Assembly: GCA_947650285.1 (NCBI GenBank)
Contig: CANTFL010000235.1
Coordinates: forward strand, 182,277-246,276
Length of the DNA: 64,000 nt
Direction: 5' to 3'
DNA from: Hyaloperonospora brassicae
Taxonomy: Eukaryota; Oomycota; Peronosporomycetes; Peronosporales; Peronosporaceae
Part shown: piece after piece, positions 48,083 to 61,865 of the stretch
How positions within the stretch are numbered: the first letter of the stretch is position 1
Layout of the letters: every line of letters begins with the position of its first letter
The notes under the pieces: generated by a model
The model's input: the letters and a program-made list of their open reading frames with translations, nothing else
Told to the model about the DNA's origin: nothing
The model's database searches: none
Program-made: the position numbers and the translations under genes

Positions 48083-51000
48083 TGCGGACGAACGACGCTG
48101 CGATAGATTTCTCTCTCTTCTAGTGTACGTGGACAGCACCGTGCTCTTTCATGAGCTGCAAGACTGGAATGACTGACTCAGCAAACGTGTGCCACGGTCT
48201 GTCTACTCATTGAACACGTGACTAGGTCCAAAGGTCGGGTTACCACACTTTTTTGTTGTGTGCATGCCACGTCGAGTAGAGGTCATCAAACGACTGGACC
48301 ATATGATGACGACCAAGTCGACGCTTTATGTAGACAGTCACATGTCAGCTGGTACCATCCATTCGTGGCAGCGACGCGACCTGATCTATTTGCTCGGATC
48401 CGACCGGAAAAAAAGAAGAACGCGACACGCTACCAGACGTCACACAAACGTTACGCATTTCAATCGGCCGCAACAATTCGTATTCCAGACGATGGCCAGC
48501 AACACGAGAACAAGTGTCGGAGCGCGCTATGTGAACGACACCACAAACTTGTGTGTGGACACAAGGCGCGCTTTGTGCTCGAGAGCGACGTCTGTAGTAT
48601 TCTCCCCAGTATCACATTTCTTTTTGTTTATGTTCGAATTGCTCATATCGACTGCAAGACAACAAACGGCACTCGACACAACATGAGACCGTAATCGTCA
48701 AGCTCATGCTGCTCCGTGCAGCCTTACTGACACATGTGTGTATATCGTGTTTTCTTCCACGACACCTTGTGAGACATGATACTACGTCGGGACAGAAGCA
48801 CGTCTGACGTAGGTCTATCAGTATTCCAGCGACAACAGTCTAGGCCCTGCGTGCGTGTCACACCAGCCACCTTCACCAGTGTGCCGTATCACGCCACGCA
48901 CACTTACTGTATTGTGTGTGTGGTGTCTGTGGTCGTAGTGCGTGCATCTACACCAAGGGGGCGATGCACAGACGTTTGCCCTCACTACAAGACGTTCCGT
49001 AGCCTCAAATCTTTTGCGTTGTTAAGAAAGACACGTCGTTTTTTGACGACTTACAAGGCACTGGAGTGTGTAGCTTTGTATCTCCAATAGCACCTTCAGC
49101 TCGCGACGTCCGTGGACTTAGCTCCACACTTCCGAGCTCGCGGTATTCCGTTTTCCTCGACCACAGATCTACGAGTACACTGCGACTTCGTGTGACGGGA
49201 GTCGTGGTTTCACTGTCAACGAGGGCGCGCGTACCATATCACTATGATGAGGCAATCTGAACGCGGCACTCTGCTTTGTTGTGCTTTACGTATGCCGAGA
49301 TCATCGTGTCTGAATGCCTGATGCTAGTTCTGACCGGTCGTCAATCTCGCAAATCGTCAGCTGAATATAGACTGGTGTGTTGCGTGTGTGGAAGCTGAGG
49401 AAACGGTGACACCATTGTTTGCTCAGCTTCCTCCCCGTCTCTTCTTCTCGTCCTCTCGTAGAAACCTTTGCTGTTGACCAGACGCCGAAGTGCCACGATA
49501 ACCTTGGGGAATTCTATCTTTGTTCTTCTGTTCGGCATTGTAGACGAAGTGGCGCAAGCTGACTTTTTTCACGATCAGAGAGGCATATTTTGTACATGCA
49601 TCACGCGTTCATCCGAACTATACGCGCTCAAGATGTGCACACATACACAATTGCATCGCGCGCTCAAGACATACGTACAGGTTGCTACCCGGTCTACCTC
49701 ACTCATTGCTGCAAGATTATGTACGTCAAAATCTCCATACATCAACAAAAAGAACGCGACCACAGCTTTGTTCTGCGTCAGAGTGGGAGGAAGTATGTCG
49801 CTAACCGTCGTCTCGAAGAGAGGTGTATTCTCGGAGCGCTTTGGCGCGTTGTCCAGTATCTAGACGCATTCAAAAGCACGTGGCTTCCCTACAATGTGTA
49901 TTCTAGAAGCGTGAACGGAAAAGGATGTATCCAGATTGGAACGACCGTACAACGTGATGGTGGTATGCAACGACATTTCCCGTGTTTGTTGTGAGTGGTA
50001 ACGACATTTGGGTCACATCGCAAGATAATGAGCTGCTACGGAAAAAGCCGCGAGAGGAAACAGGGGTCCTGGTCTCATTGCGAGTACCGCTCGGTTTCAT
50101 AGCGAGTACCGCTCGGTCTCATTGCGAGTGTCGGATGATCTCCCGAAGGCGACAACGAGCTTTGTGGGGCAGAAAAACGCGAATAGGATGCCTGGATCGA
50201 AAGTGCAGCATTTACGATCTGATTGGGCGGAGCGCCTAGACGTGGACGCTCAGACAAATCAATAGTAGGACCGAGAGGGAATTCAAATATTTCATTGTAT
50301 CACGTCAAGGGTATTGACTACCACGAAACGCTAGCGCGAGCACGTCAGCTGAGAGCATACGAATAAGCGTCTACTTGCTGCATCCGTTGAAACTGATTAG
50401 CGCCCTGACGCCGATCTGTGTTACTTCTTGGTTTTTTGTGCAGCAAGCTTTTGCGACTGCAATGACGAAGGGTCTAGCCTTGCAATGCCCCCTTGCAGAC
50501 AAGGTTGTTTTGCTCTCGAGTGAACGAAACGGTGGCAGCTTTCGATATCATTGCTGCTCGACTACGGAAGCTCTTTGGAGAAACAAGGATAGTCAGCACG
50601 TGGTTGTTGCATCTATTCCTGTGTACCTGCACATTTGGCGGCGTGTAGACTAGAGACTAACATGAACCTACTGTTGCAGTACTTAGAAGCGAGCAGTCGA
50701 CGAGCAGGAGGGAGAGATAAGGAAGGTTTGAATTCATACTTTAAATGCGAGTTGCGCGCGCCGTGGTGAGTCGCACCAGCAAACACAAGTGTCATGTTTT
50801 TTTCTCTTTTGGAAACGAAAGTGTGTGCGAGGTCACAATCGTTCGTTCAGCGTTCAAACACCAGGATCAACAAGCAACAAATGACATTCAACTGTTACAC
50901 TAGACTCCTCAAAGCATCTATGTATACTTGGTGGGAGGGCTGGCACCAGAATCCCTTCCGTGCTGACGAGTGCCTTCGTTCGTAGTATCCTCGACGGCGC

Positions 51001-51528
51001 TCCTCTTCACTGCCCGTATCCATCACCATTTTGACGAGCCTACGACCTCATTTGGCGACGCTTATGATGGTGGTGGTGGTGGTGATGGGGCTTGTTATCG
51101 TGATAGGTAGCCGCCAATGAGCTTGCGTCGGACGAGGCTGCGACATAGTTGGGAGTCTTTTCCCTTGACATAGTAGGGGTCTTTTCCCTTGGCATAGTAG
51201 GTCCCCCCGCCACCGGCTTTGCTCGCACTGGTTGCAGCAAATGTCGTCGCCACGGCGAAGAACACAAGACCGACTAGGCGCATACTTTTGGTTGGTGGGA
51301 TGGCAGGTAGATAGGTAGGTAGGTAGGTAAGCAAGGGGCGATTATGCTTTGACAGTCAAAATCGAAAATGGTGAAGAGATTTTCAGACGTCGGACGGCCT
51401 TGCGGTGGAACGTTTTTCTGCAAGAGCGTCTCTGCACAGACGAGATTTTCACAACCCTGCAACGCAGCCCTGCCCCGACTGATCTCGTTTACCAAGGCCG
51501 TTACTTCGATCGTATCAACGACTGACCA
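48083..51528. repeat. Tandem-array unit 5
   Basis: 3446 bp. It carries frameshifted copy 5. It has a private TAGTGTACGTGG variant near 48121. Confidence 0.95.
51095..51283 (-). pseudogene. Secreted His-tract protein copy 5, frameshifted
   Basis: It has the same one-base insertion and the same shifted tail as copy 2, three units away. The two must share the mutation by descent or gene conversion rather than independent loss. Confidence 0.7.
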
Positions 51529-54500
51529 TGCGGACGAACGACGCTGCGATAGATTTCTCTCTCTTCTAGTTTCGTGGACAGCACCGTGCTCTTTCATGAG
51601 CTGCAAGACTGGAATGACTGACTCAGCAAAAGTATGCCACGGTCTGTCTACTCATTGAACATGTGACTAGGTCCAAAGGTCGGGTTACCACACTTTTTTG
51701 TTGTGTGCATGCCACGTCGAGTAGAGGTCATCAAACGACTGGACCATATGATGACGACCAAGTCGACGCTTTATGTAGACAGTCACATGTCAGCTGGTAC
51801 CATCCATTCGTGGCAGCGACGCGACCTGATCTATTTGCTCGGATCCGACCGGAAAAAAAGAAGAACGCGACACGCTACCAGACGTCACACAAACGTTACG
51901 CATTTCAATCGGCCGCAACAATTCGTATTCCAGACGATGGCCAGCAACACGAGAACAAGTGTCGGAGCGCGCTATGTGAACGACACCACAAACTTGTGTG
52001 TGGACACAAGGCGCGCTTTGTGCTCGAGAGCGACGTCTGTAGTATTCTCCCCAGTATCACATTTCTTTTTGTTTATGTTCGAATTGCTCATATCGACTGC
52101 AAGACAACAAACGGCACTCGACACAACATGAGACCGTAATCGTCAAGCTCATGCTGCTCCGTGCAGCCTTACTGACACATGTGTGTATATCGTGTTTTCT
52201 TCCACGACACCTTGTGAGACATGATACTACATCGGGACAGAAGCACGTCTGACGTAGGTCTATCAGTATTCAAGCGACAACAGTCTAGGCCCTGCGTGCG
52301 TGTCACACCAGCCACCTTCACCAGTGTGCCGTATCACGCCACACACACTTACTGTATTGTGTGTGTGGTGTCTGTGGTCGTAGTGCGTGCATCTACACCA
52401 AGGGTGCGATGCACAGACGTTTGCCCTCACTACAAGACGTTCCGTAGCCTCAAATCTTTTGCGTTGTTAAGAAAGACACGTCGTTTTTTGACGACTTACA
52501 AGGCACTGGAGTGTGTAGCTTTGTATCTCCAATAGCAACTTCAGCTCGCGACGTCCGTGGACTTAGCTCCGCACTTCCGAGCTCGCGGTATTCCGTTTTC
52601 CTCGACCACAGATCTACGAGTATACTGCGACTCCGTGTGGCCGCAAGTCGTGATTTCATTGTCAACGAGGGCGCGCGTACCATATCTTAATGATGAGGCC
52701 CTCAGAACGCGGCACTCTGCTTTGTTGTGCTTTACGTATGCCGAGATCATCGTGTCTGAATGACTGATGCTAGTTCTGACCGGTCGTCAATCTCGCAAAT
52801 CGTCAGCTGAATATAGACTGGTGTGTTGCGTGTGTGGAAGCTGAGGAAACGGTGACACCATTGTTTGCTCAGCTTCCTCCCCGTCTCTTCTTCTCGTCCT
52901 CTCGTAGAAACCTTTGCTGTTGACCAGACGCCGAAGTGGCACGATGACCTTGGGGAATTCTATCTTTGTTCTTCTGTTCGGCATTGTAGACGAAGTGGCG
53001 CAAGCTGACTTTTTTCACGATCAGAGAGGCATATTTTGTACATGCATCACGCGTTCATCCGAACTATACGCGCTCAAGATGTGCACACATACACAATTGC
53101 ATCGCGCGCTCAAGACATACGTACAGGTTGCTACCCGGTCTACCTCACTCATTGCTGCAAGATTATGTACGTCAAAATCTCCATACATCAACAAAAAGAA
53201 CGCGACCACAGCTTTGTTCTGCGTCAGAGTGGGAGGAAGTATGTCGCTAACCGTCGTCTCGAAGAGAGGTGTATTCTCGGAGCGCTTTGGCGCGTTGTCC
53301 AGTATCTAGACGCATTCAAAAGCACGTGGCTTCCGTTCAATGTTGATTCAAGAAGCGTGAACGGAAAAGGATGTATCCAGATTGGAACGACCGCACAACG
53401 TGATGGTGGTATGCAACGACACTTGCTGCGTTTGTTGTGAGTGGTAACGACATTTGGGTCACATCGCAAGATAATGAGTTGCTACGGAAGAAGCCGCGAG
53501 AGGAAACAGGGGTCCTGGTCTCATAGCGAGTACCGCTCGGTCTCATAGCGAGTACCGCTCGGTCTCATAGCGAGTACCGCTCGGTCTCATTGCGAGTGTC
53601 GGATGATCTCCCGAAGGCGACAACGAGCTTTGTGGGGCAGAAAGACGCGAGCAGGATGCCTGGATCGAACGTGCAGCATTACGATGTGATTGGGCGAGAA
53701 CTTGCTTAGACGTGGGCGGTCAGACCAATGGTTCTACTCAGAGGGAATTCAAATATTTCATTGTATCGCGTCAAGGGTATTGACTACCACGAAACGCTAG
53801 CGCGAGCACGTCAGCTGAGAGCATACGAATAAGCGTGTACTTGCTGCATCCGTTGAAACTGATTAGCGCCCTGACGCCGATCTGTGTTACTTCTTGGTTT
53901 TTTGTGCAGCAAGCTTTTGCGACTGCAATGACGAAGGGTCTAGCCTTGCAATGCCCCCTTGCAGACAAGGTTGTTTTGCTCTCGAGTGAACGAAACGGTG
54001 GCAGCTTTCGACATCATTGCTGCTCGGCTACGGAATCTCTTTGGAGAAACAAGGATAGTCAGCACGTGGTTGTTGCATCTATTCCTGTGTACCTGCACAT
54101 TTGGCGGCGTGTAGACTAGAGACTAACATGAACCTACTGTTGCAGTACTTAGAAGCGAGCAGTCGACGAGCAGGAGGGAGAGATAAGGAAGGTTTGAATT
54201 CATACTTTAAATGCGAGTTGCGCGCGCCGTGGTGAGTCGCACCAGCAAACACAAGTGTCATGTTTTTTTCTCTTTTGGAAACGAAAGTGTGTGCGAGGTC
54301 ACAATCGTTCGTTCAGCGTTCAAACACCAGGATCAACAAGCAACAAATGACATTCAACTGTTACACTAGACTCCTCAAAGCATCTATGTATACTTGGTGG
54401 GAGGGCTGGCACCAGAATCCCTTCCGTGCTGACGAGTGCCTTCGTTCGTAGTATCCTCGACGGCGCTCCTCTTCACTGCCCGTATCCATCACCATTTTGA

Positions 54501-54994
54501 CGAGCCTACGACCTCATTTGGCGACGCTTATGATGGTGGTGGTGGTGGTGATGGGGCTTGTTATCGTGATAGGTAGCCGCCAATGAGCTTGCGTCGGACG
54601 AGGCTGCGACATAGTGGGAGTCTTTTCCCTTGACATAGTAGGGGTCTTTTCCCTTGGCATAGTAGGTCCCCCCGCCACCGGCTTTGCTCGCACTGGTTGC
54701 AGCAAATGTCGTCGCCACGGCGAAGAACACAAGACCGACTAGGCGCATACTTTTGGTTGGTGGGATGGCAGGTAGATAGGTAGGTAGGTAGGTAAGCAAG
54801 GGGCGATTATGCTTTGACAGTCAAAATCGAAAATGGTGAAGAGATTTTCAGACGTCGGACGGCCTTGCAGTGGAACGTTTTTCTGCACGAGCGTCTCTGC
54901 ACAGACGAGATTTTCACAAACCCTGCAACGCAGCCCTGCCCCGGCTGATCTCGTTTACCAAGGCCGTTACTTCGATCGTATCAACGACTGACCA
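51529..54994. repeat. Tandem-array unit 6
   Basis: 3466 bp, the longest uninterrupted full unit because it has an extra 22-bp minisatellite copy near 53519-53600. It carries intact copy 6. Confidence 0.95.
54506..54748 (-). CDS. Secreted His-tract protein, copy 6
   Basis: 80 residues, KGKDSHYV form, same translation as copies 1 and 4. The upstream region differs near 54867-54920 (TTGCAGTGG for TTGCGGTGG, and an extra A), outside the candidate promoter. Confidence 0.65.
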   Translation of the reverse strand: MRLVGLVFFAVATTFAATSASKAGGGGTYYAKGKDPYYVKGKDSHYVAASSDASSLAATYHDNKPHHHHHHHHKRRQMRS

Positions 54995-57900
54995 TGCGGA
55001 CGAACGACGCTGCGATAGATTTCTCTCTCTTCTAGTTTCGTGGACAGCACCGTGCTCTTTCATGAGCTGCAAGACTGGAATGACTGACTCAGCAAAAGTA
55101 TGCCACGGTCTGTCTACTCATTGAACACGTGACTAGGTCCAAAGGTCGGGTTACCACACTTTTTTGTTGTGTGCATGCCACGTCGAGTAGAGGTCATCAA
55201 ACGACTGGACCATATGATGACGACCAAGTCGACGCTTTATGTAGACAGTCACATGTCAGCTGGTACCATCCATTCGTGGCAGCGACGCGACCTGATCTAT
55301 TTGCTCGGATCCGACCGGAAAAAAAGAAGAACGCGACACGCTACCAGACGTCACACAAACGTTACGCATTTCAATCGGCCGCAACAATTCGTATTCCAGA
55401 CGATGGCCAGCAACACGAGAACAAGTGTCGGAGCGCGCTATGTGAACGACACCACAAACTTGTGTGTGGACACAAGGCGCGCTTTGTGCTCGAGAGCGAC
55501 GTCTGTAGTATTCTCCCCAGTATCACATTTCTTTTTGTTTATGTTCGAATTGCTCATATCGACTGCAAGACAACAAACGGCACTCGACACAACATGAGAC
55601 CGTAATCGTCAAGCTCATGCTGCTCCGTGCAGCCTTACTGACACATGTGTGTATATCGTGTTTGCTTCCACGACACCTTGTGAGACATGATACTACATCG
55701 GGACAGAAGCACGTCTGACGTAGGTCTATCAGTATTCCAGCGACAACAGTCTAGGCCCTGCGTGCGTGTCACACCAGCCACCTTCACCAGTGTGCCGTAT
55801 CACGCCACACACACTTACTGTATTGTGTGTGTGGTGTCTGTGGTCGTAGTGCGTGCATCTACACCAAGGGGGCGATGCACAGACGTTTGCCCTCACTACA
55901 AGACGTTCCGTAGCCTCAAATCTTTTGCGTTGTTAAGAAAGACACGTCGTTTTTTGACGACTTACAAGGCACTGGAGTGTGTAGCTTTGTATCTCCAATA
56001 GCAACTTCAGCTCGCGACGTCCGTGGACTTAGCTCCGCACTTCCGAGCTCGCGGTATTCCGTTTTCCTCGACCACAGATCTACGAGTACACTGCGACTTC
56101 GTGTGACGGGAGTCGTGGTTTCACTGTCAACGAGGGCGCGCGTACCATATCACTATGATGAGGCAATCTGAACGCGGCACTCTGCTTTGTTGTGCTTTAC
56201 GTATGCCGAGATCATCGTGTCTGAATGACTGATGCTAGTTCTGACCGGTCGTCAATCTCGCAAATCGTCAGCTGAATATAGACTGGTGTGTTGCGTGTGT
56301 GGAAGCTGAGGAAACGGTGACACCATTGTTTGCTCAGCTTCCTCCCCGTATCTCTTCTCCTCGTCCTCTCGTAGAAACCTTTGCTGTTGACCAGACGCCG
56401 AAGTGGCACGATGACCTTGGGGAATTCTATCTTTGTTCTTCTGTTCGGCATTGTAGACGAAGTGGCGCAAGCTGACTTTTTTCACGATCAGAGAGGCATA
56501 TTTTGTACATGCATCACGCGTTCATCCGAACTATACGCGCTCAAGATGTGCACACATACACACTTGCATCGCGCGCTCAAGACATACGTACAGGTTGCTA
56601 CCCGGTCTACCTCACTCATTGCTGCAAGATTATGTACGTCAAAATCTCCATACATCAACAAAAAGAACGCGACCACAGCTTTGTTCTGCGTCAGAGTGGG
56701 AGGAAGTATGTCGCTAACCGTCGTCTCGAAGAGAGGTGTATTCTCGGAGCGCTTTGGCGCGTTGTCCAGTATCTAGACGCATTCAAAAGCACGTGGCTTC
56801 CGTTCAATGTTGATTCAAGAAGCGTGAACGGAAAAGGATGTATCCAGATTGGAACGACCGCACAACGTGATGGTGGTATGCAACGACACTTGCTGCGTTT
56901 GTTGTGAGTGGTAACGACATTTGGGTCACATCGCAAGATAATGAGTTGCTACGGAAGAAGCCGCGAGAGGAAACAGGGGTCCTGGTCTCATAGCGAGTAC
57001 CGCTCGGTCTCATAGCGAGTACCGCTCGGTCTCATGGCGAGATGTCGGATGATCTCCCGAAGGCGACAACGAGCTTTGTGGGGCAGAAAGACGCGAGCAG
57101 GATGCCTGGATCGAACGTGCAGCATTACGATGTGATTGGGCGAGAACTTGCTTAGACGTGGGCGGTCAGACCAATGGTTCTACTCAGAGGGAATTCAAAT
57201 ATTTCATTGTATCACGTCAAGGGTATTGACTACCACGAAACGCTAGCGCGAGCACGTCAGCTGAGAGCATACGAATAAGCGTGTACTTGCTGCATCCGTT
57301 GAAACTGATTAGCGCCCTGACGCCGATCTGTGTTACTTCTTGGTTTTTTGTGCAGCAAGCTTTTGCGACTGCAATGACGAAGGGTCTAGCCTTGCAATGC
57401 CCCCTTGCAGACAAGGTTGTTTTGCTCTCGAGTGAACGAAACGGTGGCAGCTTTCGACATCATTGCTGCTCGACTACGGAAGCTCTTTGGAGAAACAAGG
57501 ATAGTCAGCACGTGGTTGTTGCATCTATTCCTGTGTACCTGCACATTTGGCGGCGTGTAGACTAGAGACTAACATGAACCTACTGTTGCAGTACTTAGAA
57601 GCGAGCAGTCGACGAGCAGGAGGGAGAGATAAGGAAGGTGTGAATTCATACTTTAAATGCGAGTTGCGCGCGCCGTGGTGAGTCGCACCAGCAAACACAA
57701 GTGTCATGTTTTTTTCTCTTTTGGAAACGAAAGTGTGTGTGAGGTCACACTCGTTCGTTCAGCGTTCAAACACCATGATCAACAAGCAACAAATGACATT
57801 CAACTGTTACACTAGACTCCTCAAAGCATCTATGTATACTTGGTGGGAGGGCTGGCACCAGAATCCCTTCCGTGCTGACGAGTGCCTTCGTTCGTAGTAT

Positions 57901-58439
57901 CCTCGACGGCGCTCCTCTTCACTGCCCGTATCCATCACCATTTTGACGAGCCTACGACCTCATTTGGCGACGCTTATGATGGTGGTGGTGGTGGTGATGG
58001 GGCTTGTTATCGTGATAGGTAGCCGCCAATGAGCTTGCGTCGGACGAGGCTGCGACATAGTTGGGGTCTTTTCCCTTGACATAGTAGGGGTCTTTTCCCT
58101 TGGCATAGTAGGTCCCCCCGCCACCGGCTTTGCTCGCACTGGTTGCAGCAAATGTCGTCGCCACGGCGAAGAACACAAGACCGACTAGGCGCATACTTTT
58201 GGTTGGTGGGATGGCAGGTAGATAGGTAGGTAGGTAGGTAAGCAAGGGGCGATTATGCTTTGACAGTCAAAATCGAAAATGGTGAAGAGATTTTCAGACG
58301 TCGGACGGCCTTGCAGTGGAACGTTTTTCGTACGATCGTCTCTGCACAGACGAGAATTTCACAAACCCTGCAACGCAGCCCTGCCCCGGCTGTTCTCGTT
58401 TACCAAGGCCGTTACTTCGATCGTATCAACGACTGACCA
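54995..58439. repeat. Tandem-array unit 7
   Basis: 3445 bp. It carries intact copy 7. Variants near 57640-57775 (GGTGTGAATTC, CACCATGATC) are shared only with unit 8, marking a recent duplication. Confidence 0.95.
57952..58194 (-). CDS. Secreted His-tract protein, copy 7
   Basis: 80 residues, with KGKDPNYV replacing KGKDSHYV (Ser to Pro and His to Asn). All other parts match copy 1. Confidence 0.65.
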   Translation of the reverse strand: MRLVGLVFFAVATTFAATSASKAGGGGTYYAKGKDPYYVKGKDPNYVAASSDASSLAATYHDNKPHHHHHHHHKRRQMRS

Positions 58440-61400
58440 TGCGGACGAACGACGCTGCGATAGATTTCTCTCTCTTCTAGTTTCGTGGACAGCACCGTGC
58501 TCTTTCATGAGCTGCAAGACTGGAATGACTGACTCAGCAAAAGTATGCCACGGTCTGTCTACTCATTGAACATGTGACTAGGTCCAAAGGTCGGGTTACC
58601 ACACTTTTCTGTGGCGTGCATGCCACGTCGAGTAGAGGTCATCAAACGACTGGACCATATGATGACGACCAAGTCGACGCTTTATGTAGACAGTCACATG
58701 TCAGCTGGTACCATCCATTCGTGGCAGCGACGCGACCTGATCTATTTGCTCGGATCCGACCGAAAAAAAAAGAAGAACGCGACACGCTACCAGACGTCAC
58801 ACAAACGTTACGCATTTCAATCGGCCGCAACAATTCGTATTCCAGACGATGACCAACAACACGAGAACAAGTGTCGGAGCGCGCTATGTGAACGACACCA
58901 CAAACTTGTGTGTGGACACAAGGCGCGCTTTGTGCTCGAGAGCGACGTCTGTAGTATTCTCCCCAGTATCATATTCCTTTTTGTTTATGTTCGAATTGCT
59001 CATATCGACTGCAAGACAACAAACGGCACTCGACACAACATGAGACCGTAATCGTCAAGCTCATGCTGCTCCGTGCAGCCTTACTGACACATGTGTGTAT
59101 ATCGTGTTTGCTTCCACGACACCTTGTGAGACATGGTACTACATCGGGACAGAAGCACGTCTGACGTAGGTCTATCAGTATTCAAGCGACAACAGTCTAG
59201 GCCCTGCGTGCGTGTCACACCAGCCACCTTCACCAGTGTGCCGTATCACGCCACACACACTTACTGTATTGTGTGTGTGGTGTCTGTGGTCGTAGTGCGT
59301 GCATCTACACCAAGGGGGCGATGCACAGACGTTTGCCCTCACTACAAGACGTTCCGTAGCCTCAAATCTTTTGCGTTGTTAAGAAAGACACGTCGCTGTT
59401 TGACGACTTACAAGGCACTGGAGTGTGTAGCTTTGTATCTCCAATAGCAACTTCAGCTCGCGACGTCCGTGGACTCATCTCGACACTTCCAAGCTCGCGG
59501 CATTCCGTTTTCCTCGACCACAGAGCTACGCGTATACTGCGACTCCGTGTGGCCGCAAGTCGTGATTTCATTGTCAACGAGGGCGCGCGTACCATATCTT
59601 AATGATGAGGCCCTCATAACGCGGCACTCTGCTTTGTTGTGCTTTACGTATGCCGAGATCATCGTGTCTGAATGACTGATGCTAGTTCTGACCGGTCGTC
59701 AATCTCGCAAATCGTCAGCTGAATATAGACTGGTGTGTTGCGTGTGTGGAAGCTGAGGAAACGGTGACACCATTGTTTGCTCAGATTCCTCCTTCTTATC
59801 TCTTCTCCTCGTTCTTTCGTAGAAACCTTTGCTGTTGACCAGACGCCGAAGTGCCACGATAACCTTGGGGATTTCTATCTTTGTTCTTCTGTTCGGCATT
59901 GTAGACGAAGTGGCGCAAGCTGACTTTTTTCACGATCAGAGAGGCATATTTTGTACATGCATCACGCGTTCATCCACACTATCACGCGCTCAAGATGTGC
60001 ACACATACACACTTGCATCGCGCGCTCAAGACATACGTACAGGTTGCTACCCGGTCTACCTCACTCATTGCTGCAAGATTATGTGCGTCAAAATCTCCAT
60101 ACATCAACAAAAAGAACGCGACCACAGCTTTGTTCTGCGTCAGAGTGGGAGGAAGTATGTCGCTAACCGTCGTCTCGAAGAGAGGTGTATTCTTGGAGCG
60201 CTTTGGCGCGTTGTCCAGTATCTAGACGCATTCAAAAGCACGTGGCTTCCGTTCAATGTTGATTCAAGAAGCGTGAACGGAAAAGGATGTATCCAGATTG
60301 GAACGACCGCACAACGTGATGGTGGTATGCAACGACACTTGCTGCGTTTGTTGTGAGTGGTAACGACATTTGGGTCACATCGCAAGATAATGAGTTGCTA
60401 CGGAAGAAGCCGCGAGAGAAAACAGGGGTCCTGGTCTCATTGCGGGTATCGCTCGGTCTCATGGCGAATGTCGGATGATCTCCCGAAGGCGACAACGAGC
60501 TTTGTGGGGCAGAAAGACGCGAGCAGGATGCCTGGATCGAACGTGCAGCATTACGATGTGATTGGGCGAGAACTTGCTTAGACGTGGGCGGTCAGACCAA
60601 TGGTTCTACTCAGAGGGAATTCAAATATTTCATTGTATCACGTCAAGGGTATTGACTACCACGAAACGCTAGCGCGAGCACGTCAGCTGAGAGCATACGA
60701 ATAAGCGTGTACTTGCTGCATCCGTTGAAACTGATTAGCGCCCTGACGCCGATCTGTGTTACTTCTTGGTTTTTTGTGCAGCAAGCTTTTGCGACTGCAA
60801 TGACGAAGGGTCTAGCCTTGCAATACCCCCTTGCAGACAAGGTTGTTTTGCTCTCGAGTGAACGAAACGGTGGCAGCTTTCGACATCATTGCTGCTCGAC
60901 TACGGAAGCTCTTTGGAGAAACAAGGATAGTCAGCACGTGGTTGTTGCATCTATTCCTGTGTACCTGCACATTTGGCGGCGTGTAGACTAGAGACTAACA
61001 TGAACCTACTGTTGCAGTACTTAGAAGCGAGCAGTCGACGAGCAGGAGGGAGAGATAAGGAAGGTGTGAATTCATACTTTAAATGCGAGTTGCGCGCGCC
61101 GTGGTGAGTCGCACCAGCAAACACAAGTGTCATGTTTTTTTCTCTTTTGGAAACGAAAGTGTGTGTGAGGTCACACTCGTTCGTTCAGCGTTCAAACACC
61201 ATGATCAACAAGCAACAAATGACATTCAACTGTTACACTAGACTCCTCAAAGCATCTATGTATACTTGGTGGGAGGGCTGGCACCAGAATCCCTTCCGTG
61301 CTGACGAGTGCCTTCGTTCGTAGTATCCTCGACGGCGCTCCTCTTCACTGCCCGTATCCATCACCATTTTGACGAGCCTACGACCTCATTTGGCGACGCT

Positions 61401-61865
61401 TATGATGGTGGTGGTGGTGGTGATGGGGCTTGTTATCGTGATAGGTAGCCGCCAATGAGCTTGCGTCGGACGAGGCTGCGACATAGTTGGGGTCTTTTCC
61501 CTTGACATAGTAGGGGTCTTTTCCCTTGGCATAGTAGGTCCCCCCGCCACCGGCTTTGCTCGCACTGGTTGCAGCAAATGTCGTCGCCACGGCGAAGAAC
61601 ACAAGACCGACTAGGCGCATACTTTTGGTTGGTGGGATGGCAGGTAGATAGGTAGGTAGGTAGGTAAGCAAGGGGCGATTATGCTTTGACAGTCAAAATC
61701 GAAAATGGTGAAGAGATTTTCAGACGTCGGACGGCCTTGCAGTGGAACGTTTTTCGTACGATCGTCTCTGCACAGACGAGAATTTCACAAACCCTGCAAC
61801 GCAGCCCTGCCCCGGCTGTTCTCGTTTACCAAGGCCGTTACTTCGATCGTATCAACGACTGACCA
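58440..61865. repeat. Tandem-array unit 8
   Basis: 3426 bp, the shortest unit, with only about one 22-bp minisatellite copy near 60430. It carries intact copy 8 and is nearly identical to the visible part of unit 9. Confidence 0.95.
61378..61620 (-). CDS. Secreted His-tract protein, copy 8
   Basis: 80 residues, KGKDPNYV form identical to copy 7. It is the last complete copy in the window. Confidence 0.65.
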   Translation of the reverse strand: MRLVGLVFFAVATTFAATSASKAGGGGTYYAKGKDPYYVKGKDPNYVAASSDASSLAATYHDNKPHHHHHHHHKRRQMRS

